From: Serripes groenlandicus
Lineage: Eukaryota > Mollusca > Bivalvia > Cardiida > Cardiidae
Length of the DNA stretch: 64,000 nt
Reading direction: 5' to 3'
NCBI GenBank assembly: GCA_031761405.1
Contig: JASEVX010000116.1
Location: 310,001 to 374,000 of the forward strand
Positions 1 to 10,777 of this stretch are shown here, piece after piece. The translations under genes and the position numbers were made by a program. The stretch's first letter is position 1, and the number at the start of each line of letters is the position of its first letter. The notes under the pieces were generated by a model. It was not told the DNA's origin and searched no databases. It was given only the letters and a program-made list of their open reading frames with translations.

Positions 1-259
1 CGTTGAAAAACAGGGCAGCAAGGGATCAGGAAAGGTGCAAAATGACAAAAAGTTTATAATTCCATTCTTATTAAAGTTCTTGTTAGATTTCAAGATATAA
101 ATGGCCTTTACTGATAAGCTGTTTCTTGACAAGTGTCCACTCCTTGCAGTTTAATTTGCACTCCTTGATCAAATTTTCTCAGATATTTGCAGTTAAATAT
201 TTGCTACTTATTTACTATCAATTAGGTGATCGATTTAGGGCCATCTTGGCCCTCTTGTT
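1..259 (+). mobile_element. 3' end of family H Helentron-like element
   Basis: The last 140 bases match the 3' end of the longer copy at 62070-63372 almost base for base. The copy ends in the hairpin AGGGCCATCTTGGCCCT followed by CTTGTT. Its 5' part lies outside the window. No protein is encoded. Confidence 0.75.
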
Positions 260-314
260 CTGTTTTCTATCAGTCGAGCGTCTGTGCTGTATGCGGTGCT
301 CTTGTTTTATTCAG

Positions 315-522
315 ATCCATTTTTGTCCCACGTGTCCGATCTTGCTATGAAATTGAGTGACAAACAAAGGTAGCTGCGTGTGAATTACTACATTCCTTGG
401 TATTGTTTACTCTTGGACAAGGGGCCCAGCTACCTGGTACTGAGGTGGAGAGAGCCTTGATGGCAGCTATCTACGAAAAGATCTTTCCTGTAATACTGAA
501 GTTGGCTTGTGATGTTGAATTG
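315..522 (+). pseudogene. PRKDC: DNA-PKcs-like exon with frameshift
   Basis: This exon follows a good acceptor (TTTTATTCAG at 305-314) and ends at donor GTGAGT (523). It encodes part of the HEAT-repeat solenoid of DNA-PKcs, the kinase that binds broken DNA ends in non-homologous end joining. From 315 the frame reads (D)PFLSHVSDLAMKLSDKQ, similar in order to vertebrate DNA-PKcs, and then meets TAG at 371. From 370 a second frame reads VAACELLHSLVLFTLGQ and continues to KLACDVEL at the donor, again matching the vertebrate protein. The two halves would join in one frame if the (CAAA)2 tract at 361-368 had one more unit. The assignment rests on recalled family similarity. The break may be a real mutation, a polymorphism or an assembly error. 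Confidence 0.75.
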
Positions 523-559
523 GTGAGTAATACAACACCGGACGGTGTTCAATTTTTAA

Positions 560-893
560 CCCTTTCCCACATACAACAATTCTGCAGTAGACGACATTTG
601 AAATATACAGACAAAAACATGAAAATCTCCATAAATGAATGTTATTATTAAAAAAGAATTGAAAACATTGTAGCAATAGGAGAAATTGCTTTAATTGCAG
701 CAGAGGACATTTGAAACATACCGACAAAAACGTGAAAAATCTCCATAAATGAGAGTTTAATTATTAAAAAGAGTTGTAAACATTGTGACAAAAGGAGAAA
801 TTGCTCGTTTTGAGCAATTTCTTCTTTTGTCACAATGTTTATAAAAGTCGTCTGCTGTGGATGCATCAAAATGCGTCTACAAGTGAGAAAGGG
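560..893. mobile_element. Family A palindromic MITE (TTAA flanks)
   Basis: It runs from TTAA|CCCTTTCCCACATA to a matching GAGAAAGGG|TTAA end. The core is a near-perfect inverted repeat around AAATTGCTC/GAGCAATTT. The left arm is duplicated (GCAGTAGACGACATTTGAAA and GCAGCAGAGGACATTTGAAA), so this copy is longer than the ~225-bp unit. It starts 37 bp after the exon donor at 523. Confidence 0.75.
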
Positions 894-944
894 TTAATTA
901 AAGGGAGATTTAAGAATTGTTGAATATTAAGTCCTTTGAATATA

Positions 945-2775
945 TAGCTCACATGAACAAAATGTGCTCAAGGTGAGCTATTGTGATGTGAGATGGTCCT
1001 GTGTCTGTTGTCTGTGATAATTTTTCATTGAATAAGAACTCTTCCCTTAGCACTGGGTAAATTTTGATTATGCAGATCATTTCACTGGATTATTGCTGTG
1101 GTAGCCTCTACCAAAGGACTCTTAATTGTCATGTTAACTGGTCGAAAAACATGACTGCATTGGAGCGGGGCTAATTAGTCGCCGGGCAGAAGCCCGCGAC
1201 TTCTATTTTTAATAGGTTTTCGGAAATCACATGGGAGGGGGGATTATTATTAGAAAGAAACCGTTTAGATGTCTTGAACATATTACAATTGTGTTTGTTT
1301 AAAAACACTAAGTAATGACACATCTAAAATGAAATAAATATTCCGATGTTTTAGGTATTTTCAGTTTCTTTATTTTGACTCGCATTTATGTTTTGTTGTT
1401 TTATTTACGAAGACAAAACAGTCCCTATTAGCTAGACTGGTATACTTTATTTTTACACTATATACTACATGTACTCAAAAGGCGATAACTACAAACCTTT
1501 AGGTCACAGTCTAATTTGTTTACATACGCGCACCTGCTTGAAGCGTGACTCGCGAATACCAACTGCATAGATCAATCTCCTTTGCAGAGAGCTGTCTCTT
1601 TACACTCACTTACAAATAGTAAATCGTAGGTGATTTAAAATGTTTATTTGGTTCGAAACAAATGAAGAAAAGAACAAACCGAGATAAAAACTAGTTTTAA
1701 TAGAAAAATTACTTTGAACAAACACTCTCTGCCTATAAAGAGAGTTTCAAGAACGACACCTCTGCGAATAAGAAAGAATCGGGTCTTTCGTACAAAATTA
1801 TTTCGTCCTTGACAATTTTAAATGTGTCATTTAATTCCCTAAAGGCATATTGCTTCCGATCTGCATATTGTTATGGATCATTGACACAAGGGCGCTCATC
1901 ATAATATAATTTTAAAACATGAGTAGTTTTGTTATTTTCATTATAAAAAAGGAAGGAAAGAATTAAAATAAATTAACATGTTGTAGGGCTCAGTTTATGT
2001 TCGAAATTAAGTTTAAATTATACAACAATTTCTATGAGATTTAACTGTTTAGTTGATATTATATTTCGAATGTGGTCTAATTTATAAATATTGGACTACA
2101 TTTCAACATTTGTTAAAGTATGATATAATTAGGATGCCAAGCTAATATCATTTTGAGAAAAAGAGAAAACTCCGCGATTTAACCCTTAACTAATTGTTTT
2201 AAAAGTATATTGCTGCAAAGGTGTCCACTGTTGACTTTAATAGAGGAAAGGTAAAATGATGAGCTATTGCATGCAAATCCTAAATTGTCTGTTTTGTGGT
2301 TTTATTGAAAAATAATAAAATTCAAATATTCTGACAAACATCTTGAAAAGTGTATGTGGAATTCACAAATCTTATAATTATTCCTTAATGAAAGCACTGT
2401 ATACATACTAAGACTAATGATTGGCAAGATTTCTCATTTCCATTACTGTTTATGATCAATAATTAGTTGATTGTGTGTCTAGTCAACCTACTTTGGAATG
2501 GAGATTGATCATAAACAATGAAAGGCTTCAATTATCATTCACTTCGTTGACAAAACAATGCAAGTTATGATACATTTTCACTTGACCCTACCCCTGATGT
2601 TCCAATATGCCCCTCAGTTGATAACTGTTTATTCAACTACTATAATGTTAGTGTTATGCATAACAGCACTATGGATATCCGGCGACATTGATGCATTGCA
2701 TCAACTTTCTCTTGTTTCCCTTATATGTAGCAATTGAACCAAGGTCTCAGATAATCATTACAGGGCCCTCTTGTT
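945..2775 (+). mobile_element. Family B element split by a family C insertion
   Basis: The 5' hairpin region (AGCTCACATG...GTGCTCAAGGTGAGC) and the GGTCGAAAAACATG body motif lie at 945-1174. The B sequence resumes after element C with CCCTTATATG and ends ACAGGGCCCTCTTGTT at 2775. The copy is heavily shortened. Confidence 0.6.
1175..2716 (+). mobile_element. Family C element, copy 1 (~1.54 kb)
   Basis: It begins TTAGTCGCCGGGCAGAAGCC, which folds into a stem (GTCGCCGGGC with GCCCGCGAC). It ends with a small hairpin (GATGCATTGCATC) followed by AACTTTCTCTTGTT. The same start and end bound the copy at 19294-21005. No coding potential is seen. The terminal layout is like families B, D and E. Confidence 0.7.
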
Positions 2776-2869
2776 AATTAGTGAACTAGAGCTACTGTGT
2801 AGGTATCGAGTATAGACAAATATTAATTTCCAAACATAAATGATTTAATAACCCAATGATTCAATAACC

Positions 2870-3045
2870 CTTCCCACATACAACAAATCTGTAGCAAAAC
2901 ATCTTGCCAAATATATGGATAATCTCTATAAATGAAAGAAAATTCTTTATTATTATTCTTTATAAGCGAATTTCTTCTTTTGAACCAGTGTTTTCAAATG
3001 TTGTCTGCAAATGTGTGAAATGTATCTGTACTTGTGGAAAGGTCA
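2870..3045. mobile_element. Family A MITE, degraded copy
   Basis: It starts AACCCTTCCCACATACAACAA and keeps the TCTTCTTTTG...ATGTTTTCAAATG arm and a GTGGAAAGG end. The palindromic centre is eroded. Confidence 0.5.
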
Positions 3046-3156
3046 AAAGATTTTTTTTAACATAAAAGTTGTATGAATAGCACATTTTTAGCTTGACTAT
3101 TCGAAGAATATGAGAGCTTTACTACTCACGTCGGCGTCTGCGTCTCCGTCGGCGTC

Positions 3157-3990
3157 CGGTTAAAGTTTTAGGGCAAGTTGGGATTTTCATTCATAAGTAT
3201 TTGTGATAGGGCTTTCATATTTGGAATATAGTTACATCTTATACCTTTCTTCACATTGAATGCTAAAGATGCTGAGTGTGACCTTCCTTTTGGGAAAAAA
3301 ACCATGATTTTCGGGGGTTAAAGTTTTAGGGCAAGTTGGATTTTATTTTTTTTATTTTTTTTTTCTCAATAAGTACTTGTGCTAGGGCTTTAATATTTGG
3401 AATGTAATTACATCTAATACCTTTCTTTATATTGTATGCTGAAGATTCTGAGTTGTACCTTCTTTTTGGGGTAAAAGACATGATTTTTGGGTGGTTAAAG
3501 TTTTAGGGCAAGTTGGCATTTTCATTTAATTTTTTAATTTTTCTCTATAAGAATTTGTGCTAGGGCTTTAATATTTAGAATATAGTTACATCTTATACCT
3601 TTCTTCACATTGAATGCCGAAGACGCTGAGTGTGACCTTCTTTTTGGGGTAAAAAACATGATTTTCAGTGGTTAAAGTTTTGGGGCAAGTAGGATTTTAT
3701 TTTATTTTTTTAACTTTTTCTGAATAAGTACTTGTGCTAGGGCTTTCATATTTGGAATATAATTACATTTAATACATTTCTTCATATTATATGCTGAAGA
3801 TGCTGAGTGTGACCTTCTGTTTGCGGTAAAACACATGCTTTTGGGTGGTTAAAGTTTTAGGGCAAGTTGGCTTTTTCATTTATTTTTCTAAATAAGTACT
3901 TGTGTTAGGGCTTCCATATTTGGAATATAATTACATGCAATACCTTTCTTCACATTGTATGTTGAAGATGCTGAGTGTGACTTTTTTTAA
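3157..3990 (+). repeat. ~177-bp tandem repeat inside family D
   Basis: Five imperfect units each start GGTTAAAGTTTTAGGGCAAG at about 3157, 3317, 3494, 3670 and 3847, giving spacings of about 160-177 bp. Each contains GCTAGGGCTTTAATATTTGG or close variants, and a GATGCTGAGTGTGACCTTC block. Confidence 0.85.
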
Positions 3991-4554
3991 GGTTTTGCTA
4001 ATTTTGGACTCGGTCAGTTTTAACATTTGCGTTTAGCTCAACGTTAAAGTTACATCATTCAAATCACTTCATACTTCACATATTTGTTAAGGACCATCAT
4101 ACAATAAGGTTAGATAACTCCATTGTATCCTAAATATGGAGTAATGGCCCTTGATTGACTTAGGAAATTTTATTTTTAAATTATATTTAAATGTATGTAT
4201 ATCTATTCAGGGCTATTCCAGTAAAACATATGTCCCACCCCAGGAAGGCACTTTCAAAATTGACCAACCCCCTTCAGAAGTTTATTTGACTAGAAAAGAA
4301 CCCCCTTTAGAATATTTTCTGAGCAAATTCGGACCCCCTTCAGAAGTTTATATTTTTTGTTGCAAATTTCAACCCTCAATAGCAGTTTTGTCGGACTTCT
4401 GATTAGGACTTACTATAAGTGTATTCATGGTCCAACAGTAAGTTTCTGCTCTTGCATCGTAAGTAAAGATGTTGATTCTGACAGGAATTAAAATACACAT
4501 GAATTTGTATTGAGGTTTAAGACTGATTTTCAACATCTTTGGTCATTTAAAGGC

Positions 4555-4712
4555 GGTCAGTTATCCATACCCTCTGTTCCTGGAAGACCCAGTACTAAGC
4601 CAAACCCAAACAACTGACAGTTTCCTCATATAAATCAGAGGCGGAGGCCTCGAACTCGGAACCTTCAGGTTACTAACCTAGCATATTACCAACCACGCCA
4701 CAAAGGCCTTCA
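4555..4712 (-). mobile_element. tRNA-derived SINE, minus strand
   Basis: Read on the minus strand, a tRNA-like head (GGCCTTTGTGGCGTGGTTGG) is followed by a B-box-like GTTCCGAGTTCGAGGCC. A short body follows, including ACCCAGTACTAAGCC read on the + strand. It lies within the hAT-like element. Confidence 0.55.
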
Positions 4713-5061
4713 TTAAGATATTTCAAATTAGATTTGAACAAGAAAATGTGTCCATGGAATACAGATGCCCCAGTCGACAGTCAGATGAACAAATGTAGGG
4801 TCACAAATAGCTTTATTCAACAATTAAACAAAATATCTATTTTCCGATTTTCAGTACCATACCGTTTTGATCGTATCTTGAAAATTTGTCTTCAAACGAA
4901 TTCTGTACACTACGTTTGAGAAATATATTATGTGGTTAAAACAAAACGGTTTTTCTTCATCGGACAGTCTGTCTGTCACAGTGATTCAGATTGCAACTCA
5001 GTCTTTTAAGACAGCTGTCCTAAATGTAAAAAAAAACCCAGGCCATTTTGTCCTAAACTTA

Positions 5062-6166
5062 AACAAGAGGGCCATGATGGCCCTGGATCGCTCACCAGAT
5101 TTTTCTTTTCACTATAGCAATATAAGCCCTGCCCCCTGGTAGTTTCCTACCTTGGCTTGGCTTGAAAAAATCTAAGAGGGTCACCCTAGGAACATTTCTA
5201 GTAAATCTTTTGAAAATAGATCAGACACTTTCGGAGGAGAAGATTTTTTAAGGTCCACTATATCCATATAAGGCAAAATAGCTCCGCTCCCTGGAGGCCA
5301 TTTTTTTATGACCAATCAAAATGGCTTCAAGATATCTGATGGAGGGTCACCCAAGGAACATTTCTACAAAATTATTAAACAAGAGTACCGCGGTACATAA
5401 TACGCCCGTCAGGAACTTCTTTACAAATATTCTAAGTCCAAAAAGGGGCATAACTCATTCAAAAATTGACGAAATCCCAGGAAATATGAACTTGATCTGT
5501 GACACATCACTACAAAGCCTTATACAAAATTTCAGCTCAATAGCTCAAAGTATGTAGGAAAAAAGTGTGGTAAACCCGAACGGAGGGAGGGACATGTATG
5601 ACCATACCATAATACGTACCGTTTTTAAGAAACGGTCGTATAAAAATCGGCCTGACACCTTTGGAGGAGAAGATTTTTAAAGTTTTCACTATAGCCATAT
5701 AAGTCAAATTAGAGTTAAATGATAGAGGGTCACCCAAGGAACATTTCTACAAAATTATTTGAAAATCGGCCAGACATTTTTGGAGAAGAAGATTTTTTAA
5801 GTTTTCACCTTAGTCATATAAGTCAAAATAGCCCCGCCCCCCTGGCGGCCATGTTTTTTGACCAATCAACACAGCTTCAAGTAATCTGATAGAGGGTCAC
5901 CCAAGGAACATTTCTAAAAAATGATTTGAAAATCTGTCAACCAGTTTGGCAGAAGAAGAATTTTGAAGTTTTTTTCATTTCGTTGCCATGGAAACCAGAA
6001 TTCTGCATGGATCTCAAAAATTTGAAGGAATTCTGTTGAGGCCATTGGGAGGATGCTTTCTGTGAAGTTTCAGCCCAATTGACCCACTGGTTACTGAGGA
6101 GAAAAAGTTGCCGGACAAAAGGCGATCACAATAACTCGCCTTGAGCAGAGCTCAGGTGAGCTAAAA
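5062..6166 (-). mobile_element. Family B element, the only reversed copy
   Basis: It begins with the reverse complement of the B 3' end (AACAAGAGGGCCATGATGGC) and ends with the reverse complement of the 5' hairpin (GAGCTCAGGTGAGCTAAAAA). Three or four ~175-bp internal repeats are present. It is split by element E at 5387-5643. Confidence 0.8.
5387..5643 (-). mobile_element. Family E short hairpin-ended element
   Basis: This insertion interrupts a B internal repeat between ...AAATTATT and ATCGGCC..., which are continuous in other B units. Its 3' end, read on the minus strand, is GTACCGCGGTAC followed by TCTTGTT. The 5' end has a hairpin around ACGACCGTTTCTTAAAAACG. The ending layout matches families B, C and D. 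Confidence 0.6.
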
Positions 6167-6582
6167 ATTCAAACCCAGAAAGGCCACTTTTAGATGCGCT
6201 TTCCAAACTTACACTTACTGATGAACACCTATTAAAAATCTGCAGCAATATTGAAAACCTTTTAGAATTACAGTTAATATACTAACAGGTTAAGAAAACA
6301 TTGTGGCAAAAGGAGAAATGAGCAATTTATTCTTTTCCACAATGTTTTCAAAAGTCTTCTTCAGGTGACTGTCTAGCTTGTATTTTAAACTTATTTAGTG
6401 TTAAGCTGGAGTGAATTATTGTAATTTTCACTTTAAACTAAATTTAAACATAAGTAAAGAGGGAAGAGAAAAAGTCATCTAATTGACTGTGGTTTCAGAG
6501 GAAAATGAAGCATTTCCACTATGTGACAGGGGATATACCTGGACAGTCTAAAATGTTTAAAAATTCAAGTAGGCTTGTATAT

Positions 6583-6795
6583 TTATGATGTGGGGGATTC
6601 TCTTCTTTTTTTTAGACCAAAAAACGTTTTGAGTGTCTTGTAAATTATGGCCTTTTCATTTTCGCTGCTGGCCTTTATCACAACTTGTTCAAAGTTTGGC
6701 AGCAGATTTGCACAAATCACAGAGGCCTTATGGTTTTTGCTGTCTGCGTGCCTCTTTAATGTACTGGTCCGAAAATAGGAAGTCCCGTCTGTCAA
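6583..6795 (-). pseudogene. TTF-type zinc-finger fragment of hAT-like transposase
   Basis: The minus strand encodes TDGTSYFRTSTLKRHADSKN followed by HKASVICANLLPNFEQ. This is the second half of a TTF-type zinc finger (TLKRH...NH zinc ligands) as found at the N-terminus of some hAT transposases and related proteins. The first half, QKNGYNLCTQH, is readable on the minus strand at about 7100-7137, beyond the inserted element K (6803-7097). The finger is therefore cut in two by K. Nothing like the catalytic core is visible. The family call is from motif spacing only. Confidence 0.5.
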
Positions 6796-6802
6796 TGCAT
6801 TT

Positions 6803-7097
6803 TTGGCCGGATTGCTTAAGCAATTCCGGTCTATAGATTGGCGATGTCCGTCTGTCTGTCTGTCTGTCTGTCCGTCAACATTTTGGTTAAAGTTTTAGGT
6901 TAGGCAAAATGGTTAAAGTTTCTGGTTAAGCAAAATCTCAGCACAAGAAAGGGTTGCAAACTTGAAACTTTGCCTGAAGGTAACCAGTAACAAGTTCTAT
7001 TGATTTCTATTGTTACTTTGACCTTGACCTTAGTTTGTCGATTTTCAAGGTCAAATTGCCGACAATCCGGCCTTACCGTCTTCAGCGGTTTCTTGTT
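6803..7097 (+). mobile_element. Family K short hairpin-ended element
   Basis: The 5' end TTTTGGCCGGATTGCTTAAG folds back on CAATTCCGG. A TCTG/TCCG microsatellite follows at 6849-6876. The 3' end has a hairpin (ACCGTCTTCAGCGGT) followed by TTCTTGTT. It interrupts a transposase zinc-finger reading frame, which marks its borders. Confidence 0.55.
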
Positions 7098-7976
7098 TAT
7101 ATGTTGTGTGCACAAATTGTAGCCGTTTTTCTGCATTGAAATATGCTCAGCCAGAAATTTTGAAACGCTCTAGACGATTTGACAGGCAAATCAGGTACAG
7201 TACTTATTGAGGAGTTGGGCATTTGTTCTTAATCGGCTGAATTTTGATTATTTTTTCCGTTTTAATGCTTGTCGACGCGTTATCTTTCCGAAAAAAAAAG
7301 CGATTGTCGAAAATGTTTTCGTTCCGACATTTTGAAAGGGTTTAATCCGGGTTCTTAAAAGAGACCCTACGATTGGCTGATATTTAATGAGCCAGCCAAT
7401 GAAATCAAGTTTTACATCAATGATCATTAGACGCTTTACATGTAGTATACTTTAATGCATTGTAACTGCTATGAAGCGCGTACGTAACTCGACAAAACGC
7501 TTTTTGTTTATTATGAATCAAAATGCGTCTACTGCACATGATATTTTTCAGTTGGCTTCGCGGAGATTAACTCTAGCGATGTCATATTTCCGATGCCCGA
7601 CGCCAATCTGATTCTGAATCTCTGCAGTCAATATAAATGAGCAGATACGGACAGAGGCAAAAAAGAAAATGATGCCCCTCTTTAGAAGCGAAATTGGACT
7701 TTTCACCACCCCCTACAGTAGCAAATTAAGAAAAAGACCTTCCCCCTACAGAATTTTTTTATTTTGCCGTCCTGGGGTGGGACATATGTTCAACTGGAAT
7801 AGCCCTCAGTTGCTTTTACATAATATAGAGTATATAATATGATTTAGTAGTACTTAAGTGCAATATAATGAAATAGTGCTTTATGTGAATAAGCGGCATG
7901 TAGTCGAGCGCGCTGTCCTCCGACAGCTCTTGTTAACTTACACATCAGATAGCTTTGTATACATCTAGAGAGAAGA

Positions 7977-8073
7977 GTTATATTGTTGAATAGTGAACAA
8001 GGTGAAATTGCTCATTTAAGCAGTTTATCCTTTCCCAACAGTGTTTTGCGAAATACATCTGCATGTGAAAAAG
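7977..8073. mobile_element. Family A MITE remnant abutting exon 8074
   Basis: The core GTGAAATTGCTCATTTAAGC...TTTCCCAACAGTGTTTT and the end GCATGTGAAAAAGG align with the 3' half of family A. The sequence runs directly into the DNA-PKcs exon, so the splice acceptor AAAAAG lies in MITE-like sequence. Confidence 0.5.
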
Positions 8074-8169
8074 GTATTTGAACCCTTGACAATGCAGATT
8101 ATTCATTGGTTCACGGGAAATAAGAAATCAGAAAGCGGTGAGACAATCATGCTACTTTATGCCATATTT
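8074..8169 (+). CDS. PRKDC: DNA-PKcs-like exon (HEAT region)
   Basis: The exon encodes 32 residues, VFEPLTMQIIHWFTGNKKSE then SGETIMLLYAIF, ending at a strong donor GTAAGT (8170). It fits directly after the exon ending DVEL at 522, in phase 0. The order and wording resemble the vertebrate DNA-PKcs segment with QLIHWFTNNKK. The acceptor is the AAAAAG at 8068-8073; the CAACAG at 8036-8041 would put the exon out of phase. A family B element starts only 10 bp after the donor. Confidence 0.8.
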
Positions 8170-8179
8170 GTAAGTAGTG

Positions 8180-9107
8180 TTTTTAGCTCACCTGTGCACG
8201 AAGTGCTCAGGGTGAGTTATTGTGATGGCCTTTTGTCCGGCGTCCATCGTCCGTCGTCTGTCAACTTTTTCTCCTCAGTAACCAGTGGGTCAATTGGGAT
8301 GAAACTTCACAGGAAGCATCCCCACATTGACCTCACCAGAATTCCTTCAAATTTTTGGGATCCATGCATAATTCTGGTTTCCATGGCAACGAAATGAAAA
8401 AACCTTTAAAAATCTTCTTCTCCAGAACTGGTTGGCAGATTTTCAAATAATTTTGTAGAAATGTTCCTTTAGTGACCCACTATCCGATTCCTTCAAGCCA
8501 TGTTGATTGAACGAAAAACATGGCCGCCATGGGGGCGGGGCTATTTTGCCTTATATGGCTATAGTGAAAACTTAAAAAATCTTCTTCTCGCAAACTGGTT
8601 GGCAGATTTTCAAATAATTTTGTAGAAATGTTCCTTAAGTAACCCACTATCAGATTCCTTCAAGCCATGTTGAATGGTCGAAAAACATGGCCGCCAGGAG
8701 GGGCGGGGCTATTTTGCCTTATATGGCTATAGTGAAAACTTAAAAAATCTTCTTCTACAAAAGTGTCAGGCAGATTTTCAAATAATTTTGAAGAAATGTT
8801 CCTTAAGTGACCCACTATCCGATTCCTTCAAGCCATGTTGATTGGTCGAAAAACATGGCCGCCAGTGGGCAGGGCTATATTGCATTATATGGCTATAGTG
8901 AAAACTTAAAAAATCTTCTCCTCCGAAAGTGTCAGACAGATTTTCAAATAATTTTGTGGAAATGTTCCTAGGGTGACCCTCTATCAGATTCCTTCAAGCC
9001 AAGTTGATTAGTCGAAAACTATGGCTGCCAGGGTCAGGGCTTATATAGCTAAAGAGAAAAGAAAAAAATCAGGTGAGCGATTCCAGGGCCATCATGGCCC
9101 TCTTGTT
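8180..9107 (+). mobile_element. Family B element, intact ends
   Basis: It runs from TTTTTAGCTCACCTGTGCAC with its hairpin partner GTGCTCAGGGTGAG to GGGCCATCATGGCCC plus TCTTGTT. Inside are a CGTCC-rich head, a conserved ACCAGTGGGTCAATTGGGAT segment and four ~175-bp units, each with AAATAATTTTGTAGAAATGT and a GGCGGGGCTATTTTGCC-like motif. Confidence 0.85.
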
Positions 9108-9118
9108 GTAATGTTCAT

Positions 9119-9560
9119 CTCTTCTCACTTACAACTGTTGAACAAATCTGCATTACAAACATCCAGTAAAATATGAAAAAAACTTGAAAATAAAAAATGA
9201 AAACTCTGTAATTGAAAACAAATTGAATAGTCATATGCAAATTCTCCTTTTGTGATAATTTTTTTTACCACAATGTTTGCAAAAGGGATCTGCTGAAAAT
9301 GCTTCAAAATGCTTCGCTATTTTGGAAAAGGGTTACGAAACCTTTATCCTTTTACACATATAGACCCTTTCTGATGCAGCAGACGACTTTTGAAAACATT
9401 CTGACAAAAGGAGTAATTGCTCAAACCTTTTCCCACATACAAAAAATCAGCAGTAGAAGACTTTCAAAAACATCTAGACAAAAGTTTGGAAAATCCCTGT
9501 AATAAAGAGTATAGCTAATGAATAATTGAAAAGAGTTGAAAATACGGTGGCAAAATTGAT
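9119..9560. mobile_element. Cluster of family A MITE fragments
   Basis: At least two partial copies lie head to tail. One ends GGAAAAGGGTTAC at about 9333. The next has CAGCAGACGACTTTTGAAAA at 9378 and then restarts with CCTTTTCCCACATAC at 9425. Junctions are not clean. Confidence 0.5.
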
Positions 9561-9582
9561 GTTCTTCAGAAGCTTCAAAATA

Positions 9583-10697
9583 ACCCTTTACCACATACAG
9601 CAAATCTGCAGCAGACGACTTTGAAAACATTTATACATCAAGATTGAAAATGTCTATAAAAATTAAAGATTAATAATTGAAAAGAGTTGAAAACGTTGTG
9701 GCAAATGGAGAAATTGCTCGTTTTGAGCAATTTTTAGCTCCACTGGCTGAAAGCCAGTCGAGCTTATGTCATAGCGAATTGTCCGTCGTGCGTGCGTGCG
9801 TGCGTTAACTTTTTCCTTTAAACGACTTCTTCTCCCTAACCACTTGGCCAATTTGGTTGAAACTTCATGGGAAGCATCCTCTCAATGTCCTCTATTAAAT
9901 TCCTTCAATTTTTTTTTATCCATTCAAAATTCTGGTTTCCATGGCAACCGAAAGAAAAAAATAGTGAGAACTTAAAAAATCTTCTTCTCCGAAAGTGTCA
10001 GGCCAATTTTCAAATAATTTTGTAGAAATGTTCCTTGGGTGACCCTTTATTAGATTCCTTCAAGAAATTTTGATTGGGCGAAAAACATGGCCGTCACAGG
10101 GCGGGGCTATTTTGCCTATATGGCTAAAGAGCAAACTTAAAAAATCTTCTCCTCCAAAAGTGTCGGGCCGATTTTCAAATAATTTTGTAGAAATGTTCCT
10201 TGTGTGAACCTTAATTAGATTCCTTCAAGAAATGTTGATTGGGCGAAAAACATGGCCGCCAGGGGGCGGGGCTTTTTTGCGTTATATAGCTATAGTGAAA
10301 ACTTATGTTCATTGGGTGACCCTCTATCAGATTCCTTCAAGCCATGTTGATTGGTCGAAAAACATGGCCGCCAGAGGGCGGGGCTATTTTGACTTATATG
10401 ACCATAGTGAAAACTTAAAAAATCTTCTCCTCCGAAAGTGTCAGGCATATTTTCAAATAATTTTGCAGAAACATTCCTTTGGTGACACTCTACAAGATTC
10501 CTTTAAGCCATGGTGGTTGGTAAAAAAAATAGCCACCACGGGGCAGGGCTGTTTGGAGATTTTATTTTTGCCTTTTGGCCGTGGAGCGATACTGGCCCTC
10601 TTGGGCCTCTTGTTCTTTTTGCAACAATGTTTTCAAAAGTTATCTGCTACATGGACGTCAGAAAGCGTCTATATGTGGGAAAGGGTTAACTTGTAGT
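9583..10697. mobile_element. Family A MITE split by a family B insertion
   Basis: The left half (AACCCTTTACCACATACAGC to GAGCAATTT at 9732) and the right half (TTTTTGCAACAATG at about 10615 to GTGGGAAAGGGTTAA) make one MITE once element B (9733-10614) is removed. Confidence 0.75.
9733..10614 (+). mobile_element. Family B element, second subtype
   Basis: The 5' hairpin is of the TAGCTCCACTGGCTGAAAGC type, pairing with CCAGTCGAGC. The 3' end is TGGCCCTCTTGGGCC plus TCTTGTT. A TGCG microsatellite at 9788-9804 and ~175-bp units lie inside. Confidence 0.85.
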
Positions 10698-10777
10698 TCT
10701 TTTTGTATTACCTGTCATCTGTTAACTTGCCTGTCTACATGTTCCGCTTTCAACTATTACTGACATATTAGCAGGCC

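Larger units (their letters stand above)
4208..7807 (-). mobile_element. hAT-like DNA transposon remnant
   Basis: The ends are inverted repeats of about 38 bp. The left one reads CAGGGCTATTCCAGTAAAAC and continues ATATGTCCCACCCCAGGA. The right one, at 7755-7807, is its reverse complement with few changes. The CAGGG-type terminus and a minus-strand TTF-type zinc-finger fragment (6583-6795) suggest the hAT superfamily. No 8-bp target duplication is obvious. Most of the interior is other inserted repeats, so the transposase is not intact. Confidence 0.55.
3086..7934 (+). mobile_element. Family D element, copy 1, hosting nested insertions
   Basis: The 5' end is TTTTTAGCTTGACTATTCGA. The 3' end is CTGTCCTCCGACAG plus CTCTTGTT at 7934. 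Matching ends are found at 43585-44057 and 57899-58386. Positions 4208-7807 are a separate hAT-like element inserted into it, so the D sequence itself is about 1.25 kb. Confidence 0.65.

Noticed and set aside
6849..6876. CRISPR-like or direct-repeat array
   Set aside because: It is a simple TCTG/TCCG microsatellite in the CGTCC-rich head typical of these elements.
10232..10696. A 154-codon open frame in a B element, with close relatives at 28488, 37702 and 40400
   Set aside because: Similar frames recur because the element's ~175-bp units lack stops in that phase. Composition is odd, there is no conserved start, and indels between copies are not multiples of three.
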